Positions 15,209 to 23,610 of a stretch of DNA of 64,000 nt are shown here, in pieces (position 1 is the first letter of the stretch; every line of letters begins with the position of its first letter). Made by a program: the position numbers and the translations under genes. The notes below the pieces were generated by a model. It saw only the letters and a program-made list of their open reading frames with translations, did no database searches and was not told the DNA's origin. Source of the DNA: G963668605 sp963668605 (lineage in GTDB: Bacteria; Acidobacteriota; Terriglobia; Bryobacterales; Bryobacteraceae); the NCBI GenBank assembly GCA_963668605.1, contig OY764903.1:6634001-6698000 (forward strand). The letters are read 5' to 3'.

Positions 15209-15673
15209 TCAGTTCTCAACCGAGAAGAAACGGACATAATGTGACCAAGGAAGTGGAAATCCAGCAACCTGTCCCGTTGACTCCAAAAATGCAGACGGTG
15301 TCTGCACTCTCTTTTGTGGCGTCTCGGGCCGAGTTGTCCCTAAGCGTGGAGTCGCGGGATGATCTCGGTATAAGACATAGAACTGGCGCATCTGGAAGAC
15401 GTTTCGGCGGGAGAATCCGCGGCCGAACCTGGACGTCAAGTCGGCTGCGAGCCGCTCAATGACTTCTTCGCCGTACCGCGGTTTAGCCTTTCCCTGTTGT
15501 TCGTGTTCCACGATGCGCCTGCCAACTTCCCAGTAAGTGGCGGTAATAATGCCGTTCACCGTGCGAGCAGCTGTCTTTCGTGCCTCTTCCAAGAGGGACA
15601 CAACACCAGACAGTAGTCCCCCGTATGCGGAAGGCCCTTTGTGAGTTGCGGCGTCGGCTGTTCGTTGGGCCAT
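15209..15673 (-). CDS. DUF1016 (YhcG-like) N-terminal domain, C-terminal nuclease lost
   Basis: The 154-residue protein matches the N-terminal half of DUF1016 proteins (EEARKTAARTVNGIITATYW, then RYGEEVIERLAADL and SWSHYVR-like PWSHYVRFFSVEN). Full members are about 330-370 residues, with a PDDEXK nuclease domain after this point. Here a stop follows SVEN, so the nuclease is missing. It is the third minus-strand cargo gene in the late operon. It may be decaying, or may have been cut when the two phage segments recombined. Confidence 0.75.
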   Translation of the reverse strand: MAQRTADAATHKGPSAYGGLLSGVVSLLEEARKTAARTVNGIITATYWEVGRRIVEHEQQGKAKPRYGEEVIERLAADLTSRFGRGFSRRNVFQMRQFYVLYRDHPATPRLGTTRPETPQKRVQTPSAFLESTGQVAGFPLPWSHYVRFFSVEN

Positions 15674-15741
15674 TACGTGATTCTAGGCCATCTTACCGCC
15701 GCCTCTGTCGTATCGCGTGATCCTTTCTGCAAGGCCCGAAT

Positions 15742-18700
15742 ATGGCTGCTGACAACAAACTCGAACTGGTCGTGGAAGTCGACGTCAACCGGGCCAATGC
15801 GTCCATCAAGAGCATCAACTCCGGCCTGTCGAGTATCGAGTCCAGCGCAGCCAAGGCGGCCCGTGGAACCTCGCAGGGCATCGACGGGATCACTGTCTCC
15901 ATGGCTAAGGGCGCCGTGGCCGGGAACCTGTTCGCAGACGCGATCAAGGGTGCCATCGAGAAGCTGAAGGAGTGGACCATCGGTGCCGCGCAGATGGCCG
16001 CGCACGAAGCGAAGCTCGAAGCCTCCGGACTCGCCCTCGCCAAGGCTCACGGCGTCGCATCCGCCGAGTTCACCAAAACGGTGGAGGCTGTCCGCAAGAT
16101 TGGCTATCACGGCGAGGAGGCCATTCACGCGGTAACCCGGCTGATGATCGCCGACATGAGTCTCTCGAAAGCGCAAGGTCTAGCCAAGGTCGCCAAGGAT
16201 GCCGCCGCGATTGAGAACATTCCGGCCGGCGAAGCCCTGGACAAACTCCTTCTGTCCATTGAATCCGGCGCCTCGCGAGGGCTGCGCTCGATGGGACTGT
16301 TCGTAGATTTTGCCAAGGAAGTGCAGAGCGCCGAGCTGCAAACAGGGAAAACCCTGAGCGATTCTGAAACGAAGCAGATCCGCTACAACGCCGTGATGCG
16401 CGAGGCGGCCAAGATCCAGGGTGCCTATGCCGGCTCATCCGGAACTGCGGAAGCACAGGCCAAGGCGCTTTCCCGTGAAGTCACGGAACTCAAAGAAGCA
16501 GTCGGTGCCGCCTTCCAGGATCAATTCCGGTCCTTGGTCGGCCATCTGCGCGAACTGGTCGGCTTCCTGAAAGCGAATTCCGATTGGCTCGCTACGTTCG
16601 GGCAGATGGCATTGTGGCTGTCAGGCGCGCTGGCTACGGCTGCCATCGCGACGAAGATCTCCGGAATCGCTACCAGCATTGGTTCACTTGGTGCGATGCT
16701 GGCCGCCAATCCGCTGGGTCTGCTGGCTGGTGGTGTGATCATCGCCGGCGCGGCCATCTACAAGACCTACTCCGAAACGCAGGAGCGCCTGCAAGAGCGC
16801 TGGCAGAAACAGCAGGGGCAACAGATACGGAATCTGATCGCTGGCGGCAAGTCGCTGGATGAGCTGCGAAAAATGGGGCTCAAGGATGAGGAGATTAAGG
16901 CGGCAACAGCGGGGCACAAGGCCCTGCCCGGGGAGAACTTTGAGGTCTCCGGCCCGAAGATCAGTGTCGAGCGTGGTCCGGATCTGGACGCGCTAAAACT
17001 GGCTGCCGAGATCCGGAAGCGGCAGGCCGAGGCGCTGAAGTCCACCAACGATCTGTACTTGCAGTCACTGGAGCAGCGCAAGGCCGCCGAGCAGAATGTT
17101 ACCCGGCAGCAGATTGAAGACTCGATGAAGGCGATCGAGACGGCACAGTCGGAGGCGACGGCGGCCAAAGAGTCCCTCAACGTGATGCTCTTATCGCGCC
17201 AGGAGTACGCGGCTGGAGTTGCGAAACTACGCGAGGAGGAGCGGAAAGACATCGCGCAGCGGTCTTCGTTCGTGGATGAGAAAGGTGCCCTGCACAAGTT
17301 CAATCTCGATCCTGCGGTACTCGAGAAGCTCCACCAGGCGACGGCGGAGAAGATCGCGGCGTTCGAGATCAAGTTCAACGAGGCGCAGGGCCGGCGCATC
17401 GAGCAGCTGTGGACAGCGATCGGAACCAGACTCAATCGGAACATCGAACAGTATGTGCTTGAGCCGGCGCGCCAGAATCTCGACATCTATCAGCGATCCA
17501 CCGCACTCGATGACAAGCGCACGGATCAGGGTCTAAGCATCGAAAAGGCGGCCGTGCAGCAGCGCCGGGACATGGCCATCGCACAATTGGATGCTCTGGA
17601 TGCCTTCACGTTGCGCCAGAAGCTGGCCGTGGAGCAGATCAAGACCGGGATCGAAGTCCGGGCCATCCGCGAGCGCAGCGCCATTGAGATCCAGGAGATT
17701 GACCGGCGCACGGCATACGACGTTCGAGAAGCGGAAAAAGCGTTGCTGGCCAAAGGCATTTTCGACGAAACGCGGCAACGCGAGATCACCAGCCGCATCG
17801 AGCAGTTGGGTCAGGAACAGAAAGACGCCCTGAAGACAAACGCGGAAAGCGATGTCGAACTCGCCCAGGTCAAGGGTGCGGCGCAGACGCGACGCCTGGT
17901 GGTGGATCAATATCGAACTATCTTCGATTCCCTGAAACAGCAGGCCGGTGGCGTTTTCGACGCGCTGCTCAGCAAGTCGCAGTCCATCTGGTCCGCCATC
18001 GGCAACTCGCTGAAGACGGCGCTGCTGACCGCAATCAAGGATGTGGTCACCTCGCGCGTGGCGGCGATGCTGATGCAGTTGTTCACAGGGACGCGTGTGT
18101 CGTTCGCCCCGGGTGGCGGCGTTCTGGGCGGACTGGGCGGCGGCTCGTCGCCCGTGTTCGGCGGATCGGGCGGCGGCGGTCTGCTCGGCTCACTCGGCGC
18201 TATGGGTGCAATTATGACTCCGGGCGGGATGCCGGGCGGCACGCCTCCCTTCATTGCACAAGCTGGCGGGAGTGGCACAAGTGGCGGCAGCCCGCTCAGC
18301 ACGCTGGGGTTCAGTGGTAGCCCGGGCGGTTGGAAGTCTAACCTTGCCGGTTGGAAGAGCATGCTCAACAACCTTGGCAATATCGGTTACGGTCCCAAGG
18401 GCGGCGACTTTGGTGGAGAGGTGGCAGGATCGTACCGCGGCGTCGGCGGAATGAAGGGCGGCGCGATGCTGGCGGGTGGTGCGATGCTCGCGATGGACGG
18501 TCTGCGGCGCGGCGGTTGGGCCGGAGTCGGCGAGACCACGGCTGGCGGCGCGGCCATCGGCTATAAGTTCGGCGGGTGGGAAGGCGCGGCGATCGGCGCG
18601 GCGATCGGGTTCGGCGCCGGGATGCTGCGAAAGCTGATCGGCGGCAAATCCGCGGATCAGAAGATGCGCGAGCGCATCAAAGCCATCACCGGCGTCGACG

Positions 18701-19194
18701 TGCGCGAGAAGGACATCCTGATGCAATGCGTTCAGATGGCCAAGCAGCAGTTCGGCGGCAATTTCGATCTTTACATCAATTCGAAAGCCGGCCAGGAACT
18801 GATTGAGCTGTATGCGCAGAATACCAACCAGCCGTTCAAGAGCAAGTTCTACGGCCAGAACTTGACCATGGTTCAGAGCGGGGGATCGCTGTATGAGATG
18901 CCCGCTTTCTATGGCAACGGTCAGGCACTCAATCCGCTCACGAACCTGCCAGGATTGGGTTTCAACTCGTCGATTGATTCGTTGAAATTCGGTAGATCTT
19001 CGACGGGCTCCACCACGGTCACGCTCCAGATTGATGGCGCGGCAACTACCAAACTCATGCAGGGCGAAGCGGTCAACGTGATCGCGAATAATCCAAGATT
19101 GGTTGCATCATCGGCCAACTCTGCTTCCCGCGGTAACTTCGGCCGCCAGGATCAGCAAATCAACCTTCTCGATCCGTCTCTCGCACGCGCATAA
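15742..19194 (+). CDS. Tail tape measure protein
   Basis: The 1150-residue protein fixes tail length and is ejected ahead of the DNA. Residues 1-260 are helical and Ala-rich. Residues 285-340 are hydrophobic (LWLSGALATAAIATKISG, then LLAGGVIIAGAAIY) and could enter the host membrane. Residues about 345-760 are long charged coiled-coil segments, about 785-865 are Gly-rich, and a Gly/Ala hydrophobic segment follows near 900-950. By the usual 0.15 nm per residue this predicts a tail near 170 nm. A second copy of its first 259 residues lies upstream at 13688. Cargo and lysis genes separate it from its chaperones. Confidence 0.92.
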   Translation: MAADNKLELVVEVDVNRANASIKSINSGLSSIESSAAKAARGTSQGIDGITVSMAKGAVAGNLFADAIKGAIEKLKEWTIGAAQMAAHEAKLEASGLALAKAHGVASAEFTKTVEAVRKIGYHGEEAIHAVTRLMIADMSLSKAQGLAKVAKDAAAIENIPAGEALDKLLLSIESGASRGLRSMGLFVDFAKEVQSAELQTGKTLSDSETKQIRYNAVMREAAKIQGAYAGSSGTAEAQAKALSREVTELKEAVGAAFQDQFRSLVGHLRELVGFLKANSDWLATFGQMALWLSGALATAAIATKISGIATSIGSLGAMLAANPLGLLAGGVIIAGAAIYKTYSETQERLQERWQKQQGQQIRNLIAGGKSLDELRKMGLKDEEIKAATAGHKALPGENFEVSGPKISVERGPDLDALKLAAEIRKRQAEALKSTNDLYLQSLEQRKAAEQNVTRQQIEDSMKAIETAQSEATAAKESLNVMLLSRQEYAAGVAKLREEERKDIAQRSSFVDEKGALHKFNLDPAVLEKLHQATAEKIAAFEIKFNEAQGRRIEQLWTAIGTRLNRNIEQYVLEPARQNLDIYQRSTALDDKRTDQGLSIEKAAVQQRRDMAIAQLDALDAFTLRQKLAVEQIKTGIEVRAIRERSAIEIQEIDRRTAYDVREAEKALLAKGIFDETRQREITSRIEQLGQEQKDALKTNAESDVELAQVKGAAQTRRLVVDQYRTIFDSLKQQAGGVFDALLSKSQSIWSAIGNSLKTALLTAIKDVVTSRVAAMLMQLFTGTRVSFAPGGGVLGGLGGGSSPVFGGSGGGGLLGSLGAMGAIMTPGGMPGGTPPFIAQAGGSGTSGGSPLSTLGFSGSPGGWKSNLAGWKSMLNNLGNIGYGPKGGDFGGEVAGSYRGVGGMKGGAMLAGGAMLAMDGLRRGGWAGVGETTAGGAAIGYKFGGWEGAAIGAAIGFGAGMLRKLIGGKSADQKMRERIKAITGVDVREKDILMQCVQMAKQQFGGNFDLYINSKAGQELIELYAQNTNQPFKSKFYGQNLTMVQSGGSLYEMPAFYGNGQALNPLTNLPGLGFNSSIDSLKFGRSSTGSTTVTLQIDGAATTKLMQGEAVNVIANNPRLVASSANSASRGNFGRQDQQINLLDPSLARA

Positions 19195-19237
19195 GTACCG
19201 GGCCCGGGTTCGCCCGGCTCATTCACACCCGAACATC

Positions 19238-19618
19238 ATGCCTGGATCCATTCGTCTGTCTACATCTTCGGTCGTGATGCCGTACACGCTCTCGGCGCAG
19301 TTCAATGAAGAGCGATCCGTGCCGGTATTGGCGAATACCTACAAAGATGGTTCCTTCCAGATCACGGCTCTGGCTGATATCAGCCGCAAGCGATTCCGGC
19401 TGGGTAAACGCTTGACCGTAGCGCAGCTGAGCACTCTGCGAACGTTCTGGAATCAGAACAAGTCAACTCCATTTTGGTTCTATCCGAAACAAAGTGATCA
19501 CGATCCGGCCGGACTGAACACAACCGGCCGCTACCTGGTCGTCCTCAGCGGCGCCTGGAACGAGTCCTGGGAACTTGGCCGCATGAACGCACAAATGGAA
19601 CTACTCGAGGTTAGCTAA
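19238..19618 (+). CDS. Minor tail protein (lambda gpM-like)
   Basis: From MPGSIRL the protein is 126 residues; a second ATG at 19277 is possible. The pattern of strands around LSTLRTFWNQNKSTPFWFYP and the C-terminal MNAQMELLEVS follows lambda gpM and related distal tail proteins, with an aromatic PF-W box and a closing acidic strand. It comes straight after the tape measure, as M follows H in lambda. Its stop overlaps the next start (TAATG). Confidence 0.65.
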   Translation: MPGSIRLSTSSVVMPYTLSAQFNEERSVPVLANTYKDGSFQITALADISRKRFRLGKRLTVAQLSTLRTFWNQNKSTPFWFYPKQSDHDPAGLNTTGRYLVVLSGAWNESWELGRMNAQMELLEVS

Positions 19619-22600
19619 TGGCGAATGTTGGTCGAATCACGATTCCCGAGTTGGTTGCTACGGCCGTCTTCCCGCTTCAGCCGGACTATGGATCGGGAAT
19701 GGCGATCGAGCCCGAAGTCTCTGTGCATTCGTTCCTGCACGGCCACGCCAAAGTGGATCAGAGATTCATCATCGGGAATGGTGTTCGACGCTTCACGGTT
19801 CGCAAAGCCAACCTCTATTGCACGGCGCTCGATACATTCAAGTTGTTCTGGGAACAGAACGCAGCCGGGATCTTCTTCTACGACGCGCCCAACTTGAGTG
19901 ATTCCGGCACGACTCGTTACACCGTCCGCTTCGCCGATTCCAACATCAGTTTCGATTACGCCGCCGCCGATATCACTTCAGTTGGCTTGACCCTGATTGA
20001 AGTTCCGGCATCGGGAATCACGTACGCGTTGAACACGACCTCGACGCGCTTTCCATCTTCTGATTTGCAATCGGCACTACTGGATCAGACCCAAGTCATG
20101 ATCCCGTTGGTCAAGATCCGCGTTCGAGAACGCGCTGTTGCTGATATCTATCTTTCCGATCGCCAAGTCACCATAGGCAGCCAGGCCTATCTTCCAAGAC
20201 TGCTCGATTGGGACGGCATCAGCCAGGGCATCAGCGGAGAAAGTGATGAAGCACGCTTCAACTTTGGCAATGCAGACCGTGTGATGACGGCACTCGCCAA
20301 CGACTGCGAGTTGACGCGTGCAACTGTTGAGTTCAGCCTGTTTCACACCGGCACCGGGACGAAGATCGACTTGTGGAAAGGCGAAGTCACCGATTGGAAG
20401 ATGAACGCCGGTCCTGAGTTTCCGATCACGGCAAGTGACGGCCTGTACGAACTCAAGCTGCCGTATCCCGCCCGCAGAATATCCCGAACGTGCTGGAAGC
20501 AATTCAAGGGCAGCGCTTGTCCCTTTGCAGGCGCGGCTACATCGTGCAACAAGAGCTTCGCCCAATGCCACGAATACGGCATGGACAACTACTTCGGCGG
20601 CCTCCAGGTAAAGCCGCAAGCAGTTCGAACCAAAGACAATTCCACGGGGCATTGGGGCTACGGCCGTTCCACGTTGACCAGCTCGAGTGTCGTTTCAGAC
20701 AGCATCTACTCTGAGATCGTTCCTCAAGTTTGGTACAACGATCCAACCAAGGCATTCCCGATCAACGGCAAGATCGTATCGGGCCGGGATGAAGGCGACT
20801 TCTTCGACGCGCTGGCCATTGTTTGCGAAGGGCCGATTGGTGCGTTTGGAACCGGGCACACGATCGACAATCAACCGCATCACGGTCCCGGTGGACTTGG
20901 ATTGCGCGAATCCAAAGGCACGGATCCGAATCCCGATCAGTTCTCGCTTGGAGAATCCAACTCCTGGCAACAGAATGCTGGCTACTCGACGTATGGCCCC
21001 GAACGCGCTGCTGGAACTGCGTTCCTTGAGATCCGCAGAAAAGATGAATCCAGTTTACAGCTCAAGAAACTGCAAGAGCATGCAGTCCAGGCGTACATCA
21101 GCCAAGGCATGGCCGGCTATGTTTGGTCCGCTCCCGGCACTCGTTCGCTCATTCATGGTTTGACGAATCCTATTTGGATTGCCGTCAACGTGATCTTGAG
21201 AGCGAAGGGTTTGTTTAGTGCGTCTGCTTCTGATCAAGAGGCGTTGTTTGATGTTCCCGCTGCGATTGCCGCCGCCGCGATTTGCGATGAACGAGTTCCG
21301 CTGATCATCGGCCGCACGCAGAAAGTCTGGGTGCAAGGCGAAGGTGATGAGTTGGACGAATACGGCAACGTCACGAACGGCTACCACAAAGGCGCGTACG
21401 AAGATCAGGCGATCACGGACGAAGCGCAGTTCAGCTTCAATGGAATCCTCCAAGAACAGAAACCGTTGCGTGATTGGATCACGGAGATCCTGGCCAATTG
21501 CCTGGGCTTCTTTACGTTCAGCTTCGGCAAGCTGCGTCTAGGCACTCGCTTTCATTCCGGCTCGACGGAAGCATTCACAACCGCCAACATCACGCTCAAT
21601 TCGCTTGAATTGTCTGCGCTCAAGCCTGAATTCAATCACCTGACCGCCAACTTCGCCAGCGCCGAATACGACTTCGTTGGCGACAACGTCCAACTCTACG
21701 ATATCGACCACGCGACGCTGATCGGCGGCGATACCGCGCCGTTGTTCACTCAGAGCCAGCTCAACCTGGCCGGTACAACGAACAAGAGCCAAGCTGCCCG
21801 TATCGTTACGGCCCGATTGCGGGAAGAGTTGGGCGGGATCAGCTATGCAGAGTGGAAGAAGGCTCGACAAATCGCCTTCAAAACGACCGTTCTTGCGTTG
21901 AACGTCGAACCCGGCCTGATTTGTTCTCTCACGCATCCCGATATGCCCGCTGGCGCCGGCGAGTTCCGCGTGATCGCGTGGAAACTGAACAAAGATTACT
22001 CGATCGATATCCAGGGTCGCACCACAACGGACAGCATGTACGACATGTTGGTCGGCGATAAACCCGTTGACGTTGCTGCGTCGCCAATCCCGGTCGATGT
22101 TCCCGTGTTGCCGTCCAGTGAGTTCGTTTGGCATCCCGATCAGGAGCAACCTGCGGCCGGCGACTACATGTATTCGACCGATGACAAGACGTTCCAAGTC
22201 ACGCAGACGCCGAATACGATGGCAGACGGAACGACGAAAGTTGCCATCGAAGTCAAAGGGAAAGCTCCGGTCAATACGTTCCTGAACGCGGAAGCGCCGG
22301 TGATTGACTTCCTCTCAAGTGATACGACCGGAGGTTCTTTATCGGGAGGGCAGACGTATTATGTCTCTGTTGCCGCCGTCGATTCCGCGGGCAAGTTCAC
22401 GCTGCCCAGCAATGTTCTGTCTTTCCTGATCCCGGCGGGAACCAACACCAACAAGCTCGCACTGAACTCGATCACCTGGCCGGCCGGGACGTACACGAAG
22501 TATTGCGTCTACGCTTGCGCCGATGATGTTCGTCTTCTCACCAAGCAGTTTGAACTCACGGGCACGGCGCCCACCAGCATCCTGCTCACGGCCGCGTTGC

Positions 22601-23607
22601 TCAAGTCTTCGACGAGCTTCCCGCATCCACGATTCAGACGGCTCAAGATCAAGGCCAAAGAGGTTGACCACGCTGGAGTCATCGGCTATCCCGTCGATTC
22701 TGTTGGCGTCAACACGATCACGATTCCCGATCTTGCCGGGACTGATAACTGGGCTGGCCGCGATGGTTCGATCATCGCCGATCGCAGCGATGGATCCGCC
22801 GCGATTTGGGACTTCCGCTTCACGGCGTACAATCCGGCAACGGGGCAATTCACCTGCTCTCCCGATCCGCAGGCAGCCGGGATTCAATCCGGCGATTGTC
22901 TGATCATCCGTACCCAACCCGACATCATTTCAGCGACCTCGATCGGCGATTCGAAGTTCATGAACTCGCAGTACAGCGGGTTCGTCGCCAATGCCGAAGC
23001 CGGCAAACTGGTCATGATTCTGGCCGGTCCCGGCGTGGGTCAAACACGCCTGATCACGGGCAATAACCAGACCACGCTCACGATCGATCGTCCTTGGGAC
23101 GTGATGCCAACTTCGGCCAGCAAGTTCATTGTGACGGCGGCGCAATGGCAGTACGTGGCGGAATCCGCGGATATCGTCAACGAGAAAGAAGACACCGTTG
23201 TTGCCATCTCCGTCCCGGTCGACAACCTTCTATCCAAAACCATCCTGGTCAGCGCCATTGCCGTCGACCGTGATGGATATGAATCGCCCGAAGAGTTCTC
23301 ACACGTCCGCGAGACGTTCCTGTTTGGCGACTTCTTCACGATCACGCACGCCAGCAGAACCGTTACAACCGATACGGTTCTCACTGTTGCCGATGACACT
23401 GTTCTTGTGGACTGTTCCGCCGGAGACGTGACCATTACGCTCCCATCGGCGGAGCTAAAAGCTGGCAGGGATCTCACGATCACGCGGATCAGCGACGGTC
23501 CATACACGGTCTTCATCAACGCGGCTGGAACTGATCTCATCAACGGCCAGGCGAGCGATACCTTGACCGTTCAATGGCAGAGCATCTCGATTCGAGGCGA
23601 GGCATAA
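19618..23607 (+). CDS. Tail-tip fusion protein: gpM-like + gpL-like + gpJ-like hub
   Basis: The 1329-residue protein seems to join three lambda tail-tip functions. Residues 1-135 repeat the gpM pattern (DTFKLFWEQNAAGIFFYDAP). Residues 150-335 match gpL: cysteines 292, 301, 310 and 317 in TCWKQFKGSAC and SCNKSFAQC, followed by NYFGG, as in the iron-sulfur domain of gpL. Residues from about 480 to 850 look like the central hub/tail fibre (KPLRDWITEILANCLGFF). After about 890 come fibronectin-like domains and a C-terminal beta domain. The protein would sit at the tail tip and contact the host. Separate K and I homologues were not found. Confidence 0.75.
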   Translation: MANVGRITIPELVATAVFPLQPDYGSGMAIEPEVSVHSFLHGHAKVDQRFIIGNGVRRFTVRKANLYCTALDTFKLFWEQNAAGIFFYDAPNLSDSGTTRYTVRFADSNISFDYAAADITSVGLTLIEVPASGITYALNTTSTRFPSSDLQSALLDQTQVMIPLVKIRVRERAVADIYLSDRQVTIGSQAYLPRLLDWDGISQGISGESDEARFNFGNADRVMTALANDCELTRATVEFSLFHTGTGTKIDLWKGEVTDWKMNAGPEFPITASDGLYELKLPYPARRISRTCWKQFKGSACPFAGAATSCNKSFAQCHEYGMDNYFGGLQVKPQAVRTKDNSTGHWGYGRSTLTSSSVVSDSIYSEIVPQVWYNDPTKAFPINGKIVSGRDEGDFFDALAIVCEGPIGAFGTGHTIDNQPHHGPGGLGLRESKGTDPNPDQFSLGESNSWQQNAGYSTYGPERAAGTAFLEIRRKDESSLQLKKLQEHAVQAYISQGMAGYVWSAPGTRSLIHGLTNPIWIAVNVILRAKGLFSASASDQEALFDVPAAIAAAAICDERVPLIIGRTQKVWVQGEGDELDEYGNVTNGYHKGAYEDQAITDEAQFSFNGILQEQKPLRDWITEILANCLGFFTFSFGKLRLGTRFHSGSTEAFTTANITLNSLELSALKPEFNHLTANFASAEYDFVGDNVQLYDIDHATLIGGDTAPLFTQSQLNLAGTTNKSQAARIVTARLREELGGISYAEWKKARQIAFKTTVLALNVEPGLICSLTHPDMPAGAGEFRVIAWKLNKDYSIDIQGRTTTDSMYDMLVGDKPVDVAASPIPVDVPVLPSSEFVWHPDQEQPAAGDYMYSTDDKTFQVTQTPNTMADGTTKVAIEVKGKAPVNTFLNAEAPVIDFLSSDTTGGSLSGGQTYYVSVAAVDSAGKFTLPSNVLSFLIPAGTNTNKLALNSITWPAGTYTKYCVYACADDVRLLTKQFELTGTAPTSILLTAALLKSSTSFPHPRFRRLKIKAKEVDHAGVIGYPVDSVGVNTITIPDLAGTDNWAGRDGSIIADRSDGSAAIWDFRFTAYNPATGQFTCSPDPQAAGIQSGDCLIIRTQPDIISATSIGDSKFMNSQYSGFVANAEAGKLVMILAGPGVGQTRLITGNNQTTLTIDRPWDVMPTSASKFIVTAAQWQYVAESADIVNEKEDTVVAISVPVDNLLSKTILVSAIAVDRDGYESPEEFSHVRETFLFGDFFTITHASRTVTTDTVLTVADDTVLVDCSAGDVTITLPSAELKAGRDLTITRISDGPYTVFINAAGTDLINGQASDTLTVQWQSISIRGEA

Positions 23608-23610
23608 ACT

